A stretch of 64,000 nt of DNA, taken from assembly GCF_008831285.2 (NCBI RefSeq), contig NC_045141.1, positions 22,598,742 through 22,662,741 on the forward strand, in the 5' to 3' direction. This document shows, piece by piece, positions 12,369 through 23,004 of this stretch. The stretch is from Nymphaea colorata. Its lineage: Eukaryota; Streptophyta; Magnoliopsida; Nymphaeales; Nymphaeaceae. The position numbers and the translations under genes were made by a program. Position 1 is the first letter of the stretch; every line of letters starts with the position of its first letter. Below the pieces are notes generated by a model. The model saw nothing but the letters and a program-made list of their open reading frames with translations. It was not told the DNA's origin and ran no database searches.

Positions 12369-13855
12369 GAAATCCTAGAATATCACTGCATTTGAATTGA
12401 CTACAATCTGTTATGTATGGGTGTCAGTACAGTCACATCTGTGTAACATGGACACCAAAACAGGCGTCAACATGGCTGCACAAGAGAGCAGCATTCATTG
12501 ATTGGATGTGGTTTTTAGACTGACTTGATATCATTTTTATGATGTGATCCCTAGTTTTAAAGTGCTACATTTACCTACCTGTGTGTACTTGTGGTTTCGG
12601 CTACTTGTTAGTTGTAGCACAACAAGTTTCTACTTTGATTGCATTTTGATATGGATGCCATTGACATGGTTTCACATTTGTGCACTTTGACAGTTGTCAA
12701 CTTAACATTGATCGATCTGCCTGGTCTTACTAAGGTTGCCATTGGTAATTTCTCTAACTTAACAGCTGATCAATCTTTCTGATTTATATGAAGCAAAAAG
12801 ATCCATATCACCTCTATTCAGAGTTTTTTTGGCTCTTCCTGCAGAGGGACAGCCTGAAAGCATTGTTTCAGAAATTGAAAATATGGTGCGGTCATATGTT
12901 GAAAAGGTAGGTTAAGCCACATATTCAATTTTTTTTAGTAACTTTTAATCACCCATGGTATATTAGCTATAATTTAATAGCCAGTAGTAACATTCTTTTC
13001 TTTTTGGTTGAAGTTTTGGCCCAATCTGTCTACTTGGTTCAACTATAAGTTGAAGACTGATTTAGGGAGTCAATTTATGTAATAATTCTGTATATGCTAA
13101 ATTTGGGTTTTCCTATGGTCCTTATTATCTTACATGGTTGCTGGAGGCTTGAGCGACAAGTCAATATTAAGTTATTGTGTGCTGTCTCTTTCTTTTTAAT
13201 TTCTGGACGTACATAAAGAACATATGCATTGTCAAATTGCATAATTGCTTCATTCCTGAACCTATTCTTTTATGCTAGTTTGGAAAACAAGGACATAGGG
13301 GGTGCAATAATGTTTTTAATTTGACGCCAAGACTGCCCTCGTTGCCATATAAGTTTAAATTGATGCTGATCAACCAGCAATAGACGTGCCTTGGTTTTAC
13401 CTCCCTAGACCGATCACCAGTATCATTCCTTCCAAGTTTTTGAAAAGGGATTTTCTTGATTGAAGTTTGAAAATCTCTATAATTCAACAAATTAAAAAGT
13501 GTATACTGAGTAGCTGGAAAAGTCATGAAATTAGGAATCTGCTACTGTTTGTCTTAGAAAGTATTGGATGACGATCGGGCAAAATATAAAAAACAAAAAC
13601 TGTAATATACACTTGAAAATATTAAAAAATTCTTTTTGGCATTGATTGTTGAGCAATTCTTCATTTTCCTTATTGCACTTACTGAGTTTCTCTTGATGGT
13701 TCTTATAGCTTTCACCTAAGTCACATGGGTATGAGTATAGGTATGGGGAAGCGGGTACCGATACGGCAGTTTTAAAATATCTGGTACATAGGTGTGGAAA
13801 AAAAGTATGTTATATGTATGAACAAGATATATATACACAAGAGACTGTGCATGTT

Positions 13856-13893
<38 letters not shown>

Positions 13894-14154
13894 GTGAGTG
13901 AATGATGACTCTGGTTACCCAGAACCACTGCGCCATCTCACCAGAGCCGCCATCTGAAGCAGATGGACAACTGTGAGAAAAACAAGGGGAACAATGTGTG
14001 GAGTGATAATAGATGATGGAAATACCCATCACCTTTCTCTCCTTGTTTTCTTCAACTGTCCATCATGTTAGATTAGACAACCTTGGTTAGATGATTAGGT
14101 GACTCTGAAAAGCCAGATCATCATTCACTTACTCTCTCTCTCTCTCTCTTTCTC

Positions 14155-14252
<98 letters not shown>

Positions 14253-17200
14253 AAATTCCATAATAACACAAATTTAAAACAAAATTCATACTCAATACAT
14301 CATGAAGACAATGTTTAAAACTTAAAACAAAAGAAAATTTTGTTGATTGGACCAGTTCCGGCCTGAGACTGATCCAAAACTTACCAGTGCCATACCTGCC
14401 ATGCCCCCATGGTTGAGTGGTGGCATGTTAAGTGTGAAGATCCACACTTTCTTTTTCTAGTTAAGTTGTACTAGTCCATGTGATTTCCAGTTGATGTGGT
14501 GCAACTGGAAATACTATTGATATGAAACTCATTCCTCAATAGTTCCTATGCACTTGTAGGTAAGCAAACCAAACATGAATGCATAGTGGTGCTTGTGCAA
14601 AACTGTAAATGTTGCTTGTCATCCTGTTGTTGGAAGAGGACTGATCCTATGCACTGTTATATGGTCGGTTAATTTTTTTTAAGTGTTAAATGTTCTAGTT
14701 ATGATTGAGGGTTGTTAATTTTGTTATACAGCCAAATTGCATCATACTGGCAATATCACCGGCAAATCAGGACATAGCAACATCTGATGCTATTAAGCTT
14801 GCAAGAGAAGTTGATCCCACAGGTGAGTTGCGTGAGTTATTGAAAGATTTATGCGAGTGCATTTGACCAAACCACAATGGTTCCTAATTTCTGATTACTT
14901 GCCTTTGCTGTTCTATATTTAGTTTACTGCTCAGTGTAAAAGAATCTTTTGCATTTGTGATTTAGGTGAAAGAACATTTGGAGTGCTGACAAAGCTTGAT
15001 CTGATGGACAAGGGAACAAATGCATTAGATGTATGACAGTTTGATTTCTCTTTATAGTTGCTCAGTAATACCCGTTAACTATTTTTCTCATTAAGATAAA
15101 AAATTTGCTTGCCTCAGAGAGCCTTATTGGGTGGTGGTTTCAGGTTCTTGAAGGCAGATCTTACAGGTTACAACATCCTTGGGTTGGAATAGTTAACCGT
15201 TCTCAAGCAGATATCAATAAGAATGTGGACATGATTGCTGCACGGCGTAAGGAGAAAGAATATTTTGCTACAAGTCCAGACTATGGGCATCTAGCAAGTA
15301 AAATGGGTTCTGAGTACCTTGCAAAGCTTCTTTCAAGGGTAACAGATATTTCAACTTATCCATGTCTAGCACATTAAGTTAGGTGCCTGGAATAGTTTTG
15401 TGATATTACGAGCCACCCTGCAGCACTTGGAGTCTGTGATTAGGTCCCGGATACCAAATATCTCATCCCTCATAAACAAAAGCATTGATGAGCTAGAATC
15501 AGAAATGAACCATCTTGGTAGACCTATTGCTGTTGATGCTGGGGTATGTATATCTTTTAATTTCTGATTTTGTTCACTGCATTTGGGCTTGGCAGAATTT
15601 ATCTAATTAGAAATTTTGTTGCATGTTTTCAGGCTCAGTTGTACACAATTTTGGAACTTTGCCGTGCATTTGACCGCATCTTTAAGGAACATTTGGATGG
15701 AGGGTATCTTACTTTGTCTTTATCTTGATGATTGTATCACTGAACTGCATAGAATAAGATTTAGTAATTTTTCTTGTGCAAGTGTTAGAAGCTCTCTCTC
15801 TCTCTCTCTCTCTCACACGCACACACTCACACGCATACACACACACACATACAGACACATTCTGATGCAGGGCTGATCCATAGTTCTAATAGTGGATCAA
15901 ATCCAATTTGTTTATTTTTTCCATTTATTTTATTCATTATGGACCCTTTTATTCTCATTATTTATGCGGTGGGTCCAAGATCCAATTTATTAGACAGCTC
16001 TGTTTAAGGGCACATATGTTCTTTTGGGAGATAATCGTTGGTCAGTCAAATTTACACCTAATTGCTTTGTTTAGTTCTTCCATTCCTTCTTCTTTTCTCT
16101 ATTCAGTTGGCTTCTATTTCCTCTTCGATTCACGTTACTGTGGGGATTAGGGCGAGGAACCCTAGTCCTTGCTTCACTCAAACACACACACACACACACA
16201 TGCACACACATGGAGTCACATATAGATGATATGCATGCGCACCATTGAGATTAGGGCGAGGAACCCTAACCACTGTGTCACACAACACACACTCACATAG
16301 AGAGTCAGACATGGATGATCTGCGTGCATGTGAAATGCTATGTACCTTCTACTTCATTAGGCTATAATAGTTGTGATGTACAATGGTCAATGGCATACAC
16401 ATATATTATGCAAGCGGGGATAAGTTGTTGCATGATGCAAGGTTATGGTATACCTTCGTTGTCATGTTGCAATTTTCCATCATATGTCTGTGTGTGGTAT
16501 ACTGAGGGTGAGGGATGAAACTGTGCGAAAATCCAGATGTTGAAACTCAGTTAGTTCTAATGGTAATTTATCTTTATATTTGTTTCTGAGTTTGGGGCGC
16601 TGGGTATGCAAATAAAGACTTGCTTGATGCTGCACCATTCATGTCATTTTTTTTGCTGATACTTTGTGATGTGGTGCCCTCTGCTTATATATTCAGACTC
16701 GTATCCATGTTTGAGTAGATAAAATAAACAAACGAGTACCCAATGCTTGTACTGTATACCAGTAATCATATGTAAAGTTGATTAGTTTCTTTTTGTGCTG
16801 TGCCTGATATGGCTTTCCCAAATTTTTGTTTTGATTTACTTTTTATTTCTATGCTGTCCAATGTCCCAGGCGACCTGGTGGTGATCGGATCTATGGTGTT
16901 TTTGACCACCAACTCCCTGCTGCTCTTAGAAAACTGCCGTTTGATCGACACTTGTCCATACAGAATGTGAGGAAGATAGTCTCTGAGGCTGATGGTTATC
17001 AACCCCATCTGATCGCTCCTGAGCAGGGGTATAGGCGGCTGATAGATGGATCATTAAATTATTTTAAAGGGCCTGCTGAGGCATCAGTAGATGCAGTAAT
17101 TATCTTATTTCTTGTGTTTCTTTTTTCAGCTTCATAATTTCCAAGTTGTTAATAGTTTGCTTCTGTGGTTGACGTTTTGTCTGAATCACTGGCAGGTTCA

Positions 17201-17970
17201 TCTCGTGCTGAAGGAACTTGTTAGGAAGTCAATAAGTGAAACACAGGTAAATATAACAAAAAGAAGAACGGGTCCCATGCAACCTTAAAATTGCTATATT
17301 GTCTTTCAGTGAATCATGAGTTTAGAATGCAACCCATTTGTGTCTTTGTTTCTTTTGCTAATATTGTTAATGGACAGGAACTAAGGCGATTTCCAACCTT
17401 GCAAGCTGAGCTAGCAGCAGCTGCTTATGCGGCTTTAGAAAAATTCCGTGAAGATGGCCGGAAGACAACACTACGCCTAGTAGAAATGGAGTCATCATAT
17501 CTTACTGTCGATTTCTTCCGGAAGCTCCCACAGGAGATAGAGAAGGGTGGAACTCCTTCTGCGCCCAATATGGATCGATATACAGAAGGCCATTTCCGGA
17601 GGATTGCTTCAAATGTGTCAGCTTACATTGGGATGGTATGCGAAACACTGAAGATCTCCATTCCAAAGGCTGTTGTCCATTGTCAAGTTAGGGAGGCGAA
17701 GAAGTCGTTGCTTGATCAATTCTATGCACAAGTTGGGAGGAAGGAGGTGCTTGCGCTTTTCACATTCATTTGTTGGTCATAATGCCCCCTCATGCTTGTG
17801 TCGTATGTGCATGTATTTGAATGGAAAATTTGTTTGTGCAGGGCAAGCAGCTTGCAGTATTGTTGGATGAAGATCCTGCGCTCATGGAACGGAGGCAACA
17901 ATGTGCCAAGAGGTTGGAGTTGTACAAGTCGGCAAGAGATGAAATTGATTCTGTGTCATGGGCTAGATAA
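10197..17970 (+). CDS. DRP1: Dynamin-related GTPase, DRP1C/DRP1E type, 613 aa
   Basis: Complete 15-exon gene: 10197-10334, 10450-10513, 10683-10790, 11576-11677, 12694-12744, 12845-12906, 14732-14822, 14966-15030, 15144-15338, 15424-15543, 15633-15703, 16870-17095, 17196-17246, 17378-17746, 17842-17970 (1842 nt, phases close). The product is a large GTPase that polymerises on membranes and drives scission in clathrin-mediated endocytosis and cell-plate formation. Seen: P-loop GGQSSGKSS (44-52), switch Thr in IVTRRP (69-74), DLPG (145-148), TKLD (214-217), [13 protein letters not shown] (from 244), middle domain, and a C-terminal GTPase effector domain ending DSVSWAR. There is no PH or Pro-rich domain and no transit peptide, which is the DRP1 layout (usual length about 610). 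[20 protein letters not shown] and [17 protein letters not shown] favour the DRP1C/1E branch over DRP1A. All catalytic motifs are intact. The start ATGs at codons 1 and 4 are both possible; the first matches DRP1C length. Confidence 0.95.
12160..12212 (-). pseudogene. trnF: Truncated plastid trnF(GAA) inside DRP1 intron 4
   Basis: Read on the minus strand, these 53 bases match, to my memory of chloroplast tRNA-Phe, positions 1-53: acceptor 5' strand GTCGGGA, D-arm TAGCTCAGCTGGTAGAGC, anticodon arm with GAA in AGGACTGAAAATCCT, then GTGTCACCAG. The T-loop and 3' acceptor strand (about 20 nt) are absent, replaced by unrelated intron sequence. It therefore cannot fold into a functional tRNA. The nuclear cytosolic tRNA-Phe has a different acceptor stem and anticodon stem, so a plastid origin (directly or via the mitochondrion) is the best explanation. 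It lies antisense to DRP1 in intron 4 (11678-12693). Confidence 0.85.
12294..12366. repeat. (TC)n(TA)n microsatellite
   Basis: A TC tract (about 12296-12320) runs directly into a TA tract (to about 12365) inside DRP1 intron 4, about 80 bp from the plastid trnF fragment. A C8 tract precedes it. Confidence 0.95.
13893..14133. mobile_element. MITE with about 24-bp inverted ends
   Basis: The left end AGTGAGTGAATGATGACT and the right end read on the opposite strand, AGTAAGTGAATGATGATCT, form imperfect terminal inverted repeats around a 200-bp core with no coding potential. On the minus strand the left part contains GATGGCGCAGTGGTTC, which resembles a tRNA A-box, so a SINE origin cannot be ruled out. 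A related right end is found at 27746-27808. It sits in DRP1 intron 6, between two TA arrays. Confidence 0.6.
14131..14250. repeat. Long (TC)n(TA)n microsatellite
   Basis: TC repeats (about 14131-14156) followed by an almost pure TA array to 14250, over 90 bp long, directly at the right end of the MITE in DRP1 intron 6. The length may be unreliable in an assembly. Confidence 0.95.
16140..16330. repeat. Duplicated segment with tRNA-like box, DRP1 intron 11
   Basis: GATTAGGGCGAGGAACCCTA occurs at 16145 and again at 16249, each followed by CA-rich microsatellite and an ATGGA..GATGAT..GCATG phrase, giving a period of about 104 bp. On the minus strand, ACACAGTGGTTAGGGTTC resembles the A-box region of a tRNA, so this may be a duplicated SINE head. 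No coding function. Confidence 0.5.
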
Positions 17971-18933
17971 CAGTCTACAAAGTCTCTTGTACAACAATTA
18001 TGATGTCTTCAAAATTGTTGTGAGGTCAGTCCATGACTGACCATACGTGTTTGGACCAACCCTTGATTGTGTAATTTATTTTAATTGTTTTTATAGTGTA
18101 TCAACAATTAGTTTCATCTTATCGTTGTTCATCATTATTCTTTATTTTATTATGAGTAGCTCAGCTGCCCCCTGGTGCTCAAGGAATACATGCACGTTTC
18201 TGCTTCATACTCGTCCTCTACTGCGTCAAGTCTTTTTTTTTTTTTTTTTTAATGTTTCCATGAATGGGTTCACATGAAAAATTTGGAAGAAGTTGAGCCA
18301 TACTGTTTGGTGTTGGAAGAGGATTCTTGGGACTGCATTTTTCTAGACCATGACATCGACCTGCAGAACAATGTGTGACCCTTGTGCTGCTCTGCATCAT
18401 ATTTCGACGCTACCAAGTCTGCCTTTTATGACACTCAAGGTCTTGTACGTGAACTTTTCACTCATAATTTTGTAATTTAAGATCCAAATATTGCAATTGA
18501 CATGAGTAGATCCTGCGTACATAAACGGATTCATTTATAATCAATCTCCACCAGAGTCATCAGTAAGATCAAAATGACATGGGATGCAGTGCGTGAAACA
18601 GCAGGGGAAAGTTTTCTTGCTATATATTTGGTGGTGAAGTGGGAAACAAATTAAGAGTGCACCACAATTATTAGGAAAAAGGAAGCGCGTTTCTTACATC
18701 TATCACATACTTGATATGGGCTCTATGGCCTCAGATTCAGTCGTCAATAAAGATGCATGGTTGACGATATTTAGATGGTTATATCCAATACGACAGATAA
18801 TAATAAGTGTAATAAAGTAGGGAATGCAGCTTCTTGGTATTCGGCATATATGATCCAGCGGAAGTCTCTACTTTGGGAAGATGTGCAAACTCAGTTCACT
18901 AATATTTCTGCTTATCCTGCGACAGCCATATTG
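17971..18933. other. DRP1 3' UTR and convergent intergenic space
   Basis: This 963-bp space separates the DRP1 stop from the stop of the oppositely oriented FORKED-like gene, so the two genes are convergent. It contains a T18 tract at 18234-18251. No other feature is seen. Confidence 0.6.
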
Positions 18934-21404
18934 TCATGGTATTTTTTGTTTTAACATATGAGCGATTGTGCAACTCCAGATGTCCCTCTCCTTCTTATGC
19001 ATAAAAAGAATACATGTGGTTCCTCCACCCCTGGTATCCACCTTTAGCAAGTGTAACATGCCTTTATCTTCCTCTTTGGTAGGAGGAGTCATGATTTCAT
19101 CTGTATAGGATGAAACAAGAAAAGATCGTTGAGACAGAAAGAACACCACACACAAACGCAAAGTACATTTTTTCTATTTTGTGAAGGACAATAAAAGGAT
19201 TTATTGATGAGGTTGGTGTTTCTATCATAGCACAATCATTCAAGATAGCAAGTTCACATGATCGGTAAGTTGCATACATTCCTTTGTTGTTACGATGAAT
19301 CCACCAAGGCATTTCTTTGTCAACCTCATGACAACCTTGTTTTGAACGCTGCAACTGGGCAGCACACGCACGTTCCTTTTCTGTGTCTTCTTGCCTGCCA
19401 AAAGAAGAAAAGTGGGGAAATGAGAGAAGAGGACTATTTGGGGATATTTTTGTTCATGTAAAGTTGTGCATTTTTATCCTTTGTTCATGTAAAGTTGTGC
19501 ATTTTTATCCGAGAAACAGTTAACATAATAATTCTTCTATGCATGATAAAGTCTAAGATTGAACCAAGAATGTGTAGCAGAGAAACAAGAGCCTTTACTC
19601 AACGATGATAAATGTTTGGTGGCAGTTCAAAAAGGAGAAAACTTCGTAAAATGCTAGTTGTGAATAAGATTTTAGTCGTTATTTGAAAGCTACCCTCTTT
19701 TGATACTTAAGCAGACCAGCGAATCCGGCAAGTCGAAAAACAACGCAAAGATGCTCAATTACCATCATGGGTACGTATGGTAAGGTCAGCTCCACTAGAA
19801 AGTGCTGCCTCATTTACCATTGAATCTGTGGCGTGGTGTGTGTCTTTGCCACTGCTGCTTTGTTGCTTAGGGTCCGGCCTTGCACATTGTTGCGTGCATA
19901 ATCCCTTGTCTGAATGAACTCTACATTGAAGAGTTGCAGCACCTCTTAAACCTGCAAAAGCAAGGATTAGAGTTTAATGTTGCTTCTCAACTTAATGAAG
20001 GACAGTCTTTCTTTATTTTTTTTTCTCCCTTTTATATTGAATTAGTTGAGAGTGTTGACTATGGTAGCGTGACCTAACCATCTAGTCATCTTACTCAGTT
20101 CCAAGTGGGGTTTGTCAAAGAGGAGCAGGATTAAAAGTGGTCTTCAGAATTTTGTTCTTATTCTTCCACTGATAGAAGCAGGAGTCAGGCCTTGACGCCT
20201 TGTCACTGTCCATCGCTACCAAAAAAAATTGCACGATCTATTCCAGTGTGAGTGGAGCCTAAGACAAGGATCTAGTACTCCTGATAGCATCATAGCTCCA
20301 GTCTGTCGTTGATTGTTGCAGTGGGCAGTGATGGGTGTCAGTTGTGTCGCATTACCTGCACGTCTCCTGACCACTACCCTTCCAATTTAGAGTTAAACTG
20401 GAGAAAAAAGTGGAAATCTGATATACCACTAAGGCTGTTCCCAGAAAGATCGTTGATGGCAACATATAGAAATTCAGATACCCGAGTAACTCCAAATAAT
20501 GGCTCAAAACCCTTTGAATTTGGCCATCAAGAGCTCTCCCCACCTGGTTTAGTGGTTGGACTTTAGACTTTTAAAGTTGAGAGTTGAATAGCATTATAGC
20601 AAGAGCGCAGCTGTTGGCGTAACCTGGGAAGGTACCTAGACGGTCATACAGGTGATAGGAGTAGCGGATAGCAAGCATTTAATGAAATGATACGTTCAAC
20701 ATGACTAAGATTGTTGTTATACTTCACCTACAGAACCATTGCACGTTTTTAAACAATCTTATATTTTAAACTTTATCAGGTAAACAGTAATTTAAGCATG
20801 GTTTGGATGATTAATTCAGGTTTAGATCTGACCAGAATCGGATTCATTTTATTCATAATTTGTACATAAATTTCTCTGATGTGTCAAATTTAAATAACAA
20901 CGATCATTAACACCAACAGTGATTCTACTGAGGAAAATGGGGTTTCGAGCTTTGGTGGAAGAAATTTAGCCACTACTTACAAGTGGCAGCAGATGCCGTG
21001 AGCGTGAGGATTTCATTTGGGGAGCAAGCAAGGATGGCTGAGTTGACGACCGAGGAGACACACGCTCCGTCAGCACCCAATGCTTCAGCTGTCTCAGAGC
21101 ACACTGCGGCCACCAGTGAAGCTGCGGAAACCAGGGCAGGATCCCAACCACTTGTACTGTTTGCAGCAAACCCAAGAATGGCAGCAGCCACACCTGCCAC
21201 TGCTAATGCTGCATGCACTTGGGCTCTCTGCACTCTAAGCCCATCTTTCTTTTTCTCCTTGTACTCCTCCGACAGTGTGCTTATGGATGCCCCTCCTAGC
21301 CATGCCTTTACATAGTGCATGTTGAGCTGCATAGATTCACGCTCTATTATGGGCCTTATGGCCGTAATGATTCTGTAGGTTATGCAGTTTCAAAGTGCAT
21401 ACTG

Positions 21405-21446
<42 letters not shown>

Positions 21447-21453
21447 GATAGAT

Positions 21454-21488
<35 letters not shown>

Positions 21489-22756
21489 TTTCATGCAGGG
21501 TCTTACCCAGGTTTCCTGGTGAGGCACATGCTTTCTCAATATGGACCGTATATATCCTTGTGTGGAGAGCCAAGTCTGCAAGGAAGAAATAGTTCAAAAT
21601 GTCAAGATAGATGAACTTGTATTTATAAAGCTTCCTCTAATTAACTAGGCGGATGGCTCAAAAATCCTGTAAGTTCAAGAACTAGAATTTGCTCCTCACA
21701 AGACCAAGGTAATGGGAAGACTTTCATTGTGAAAAGAAGAGAGTACCTCCAGGGCATAACCAAAACGAGAGCAGGGAACATGTACTTCCTAACTTGGGAG
21801 TTGGTCATATTCAGATCGGCAGGTAAATTGATGAAAAGATAATCAAGTTTTACTTTCATGTGTTCACGCGAGTAACATAGTGACAGTAAAGTGCCATGCG
21901 CAGGCCGAGTTATCATTTGTTGGAACTAAATGACTGCGGCCTATGCTGAGAACTTACGAATTAAATCTAGGAATTGATATGTGAAAGTTGAAACACAAGC
22001 AAAAAGGCATGAATAGCAGACAACAAGGATGGCAGTTATGTTCGACTGGCTTTGTTCATCTGAATCACACTTTCAATTATTTCTTTTCTCAAAGTAAACG
22101 TTCTCTTTTGAGAATGACATTCGACAGTTGCAGCACAGATGTCTGAATGTCTTCCTTGCATATCATAAATGTTTTTCTTACTAAACAAATCAAATGGATC
22201 ACATCTGCAAGATTGAGTACCAAAAAACATGAAATGAAAAAGAAAAGGTTGATAATAGAGAGAGAGGGGTCTTTGGAGGCCATGGGGTCTAGTGCATACC
22301 CTTATGTTATTGAACCACATAAATTCATGCCTTCCAAGGTGGCTGGCGTTTGTCTTTTGGAATTTTCCGTCTCCATCAATCTGATCTTCTTGTCCTTTGT
22401 TATCCTTGTGCAGTCCGTATGCTATTTCTTTTTCATTTCCTTCATGATTCTTGTGTGGTCTATGCTTCTTTCTTTTGTCTTCATGATGGTTATACTTGCA
22501 GTGTACTTCGTTTAATCTCGTCAAGTCCTCTTCGAAATCGAAGACCTGAAAGGAATAGTAATTCCAAAAAGCAATTAATGCTTCTTCATGAGTTCATGTA
22601 AATTCAAGTAAGCAGAAAACAATGCTACTCCAAAAGAAAGATGAGATTTATCAATGCTTCCCTTACATATGCGTTGAGAGGGAACATCTGAAGCAAAATG
22701 TTGGGCTGCCTGCATCTTGAGAGATCAGTGGACTCTGTTGGGTATGATGATTCCAT
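18934..22756 (-). CDS. FORKED/VAN3-binding-like protein (DUF828 plus PH), 384 aa
   Basis: Minus-strand model in transcript order: 22667-22756, 22300-22545, 20981-21326, 19763-19951, 19278-19394, 18934-19100 (1155 nt, phases close). The family links ARF-GAP SFC/VAN3 and Rab/PIN trafficking to auxin canalisation and vein patterning. Seen: the DUF828 core in exons 3-4 (KEKKKDGLRVQRAQVHAALA, VAGVAAA, SAASLVAAVC, EILTLTASAAT, LRGAATL) and a divergent PH_2 domain from about residue 300 (NKVVMRLTKKCLGGF, ending KKERDIWSCTIAHMLKQ). The exon-4 to exon-6 joins restore the family order exactly. Odd: the usual N-terminal MEFLxRSWS motif was not found; exon 2 instead encodes a His/Lys-rich stretch (HHEDKRKKHRPHKNHE). 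The start in exon 1 is uncertain; an upstream exon at 22925-23004 could provide another start. Divergent from known members; function inferred from family only. Confidence 0.72.
19450..19511. repeat. 31-bp tandem duplication in FORKED-like intron
   Basis: TGTTCATGTAAAGTTGTGCA at 19451 recurs at 19482, with the following TTTTTATCC also repeated. The copies are identical over the unit. It lies in the intron 19395-19762. Confidence 0.9.
20352..20540 (-). pseudogene. Possible decayed LRR receptor-kinase fragment
   Basis: Read on the minus strand, one frame gives a segment with SEFLYVAINDLSGNSLSGIS, then SDFH, ending in a stop. This resembles the last leucine-rich repeat and juxtamembrane GNxxLCGGISDxHLP region of EFR/Xa21-type receptor kinases. 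The match is weak, with the cysteines lost. It lies inside an intron of the FORKED-like gene (19952-20980), same strand. A chance resemblance is possible. Confidence 0.25.
21407..21488. repeat. (CA)n(TA)n(GA)n compound microsatellite
   Basis: CA repeats, then TA, then GATA/GA repeats in one run just upstream (in transcript sense) of exon 3 of the FORKED-like gene, within its intron 21327-22299. Confidence 0.95.
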
Positions 22757-22924
22757 AAGGTCACTGCAATGGGAAGATTTTTTTCCGTTCATATGATGGC
22801 GCATTCCTTGATGTGTGCTTCTTGTTTCCAAACTTCTAGTCCCCTTTTTTCAGTAAACAAACTCACTGGGTGAGAAGTCATCACAAGAAGGTAACTGAAC
22901 ATATGCGTGGAAATTGTTTCTTAC

Positions 22925-23004
22925 CTTGAAAGAAGGTGGTAGATGGTTATGAGCAAAGGAAAGTCTACCATTCTTTAAATTTGGTGTTTGATGGTCCATA
23001 ACTG
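22925..23004 (-). other. Alternative or 5' leader exon of the FORKED-like gene
   Basis: Bounded by an acceptor (TTTCTGTCAG before 23004) and a strong donor (TTCAAG|GTAAGAAAC after 22925). It contains an ATG at 22999 opening 25 codons to the exon end in phase 0. If joined to the 22667 exon (acceptor at 22766, first base 22766), the frame stops at once (AAG TGA) five bases before the ATG of that exon, making an upstream ORF. If that exon is skipped, it joins exon 22300-22545 in frame and gives a different N-terminus. Both are inference from splice signals. Confidence 0.4.

Larger units (their letters stand above)
13716..14420. mobile_element. Older inverted-repeat element with later insertions
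   Basis: AAGTCACATGGGTATG at 13718 matches the left end of the element at 5618. A possible opposite end (ACTTACCAGTGCCATACC and following) lies at 14380-14405. Between them sit the MITE 13893-14133 and a long TA array, so the outer element may have been split by nested insertion. Boundaries are uncertain. It lies in DRP1 intron 6 (12907-14731), the longest intron of the gene. Confidence 0.35.

Noticed and set aside
13910-13960. tRNA gene on the minus strand (GATGGCGCAGTGGTT)
   Set aside because: Only an A-box-like word is present; no anticodon arm, B-box or acceptor stem can be drawn.
22147-22524. Plus-strand hydrophobic frames over the FORKED-like exon 2
   Set aside because: They are the complement of the His/Lys-rich minus-strand exon; the hydrophobic character comes from reading Lys/Glu/His codons backwards.
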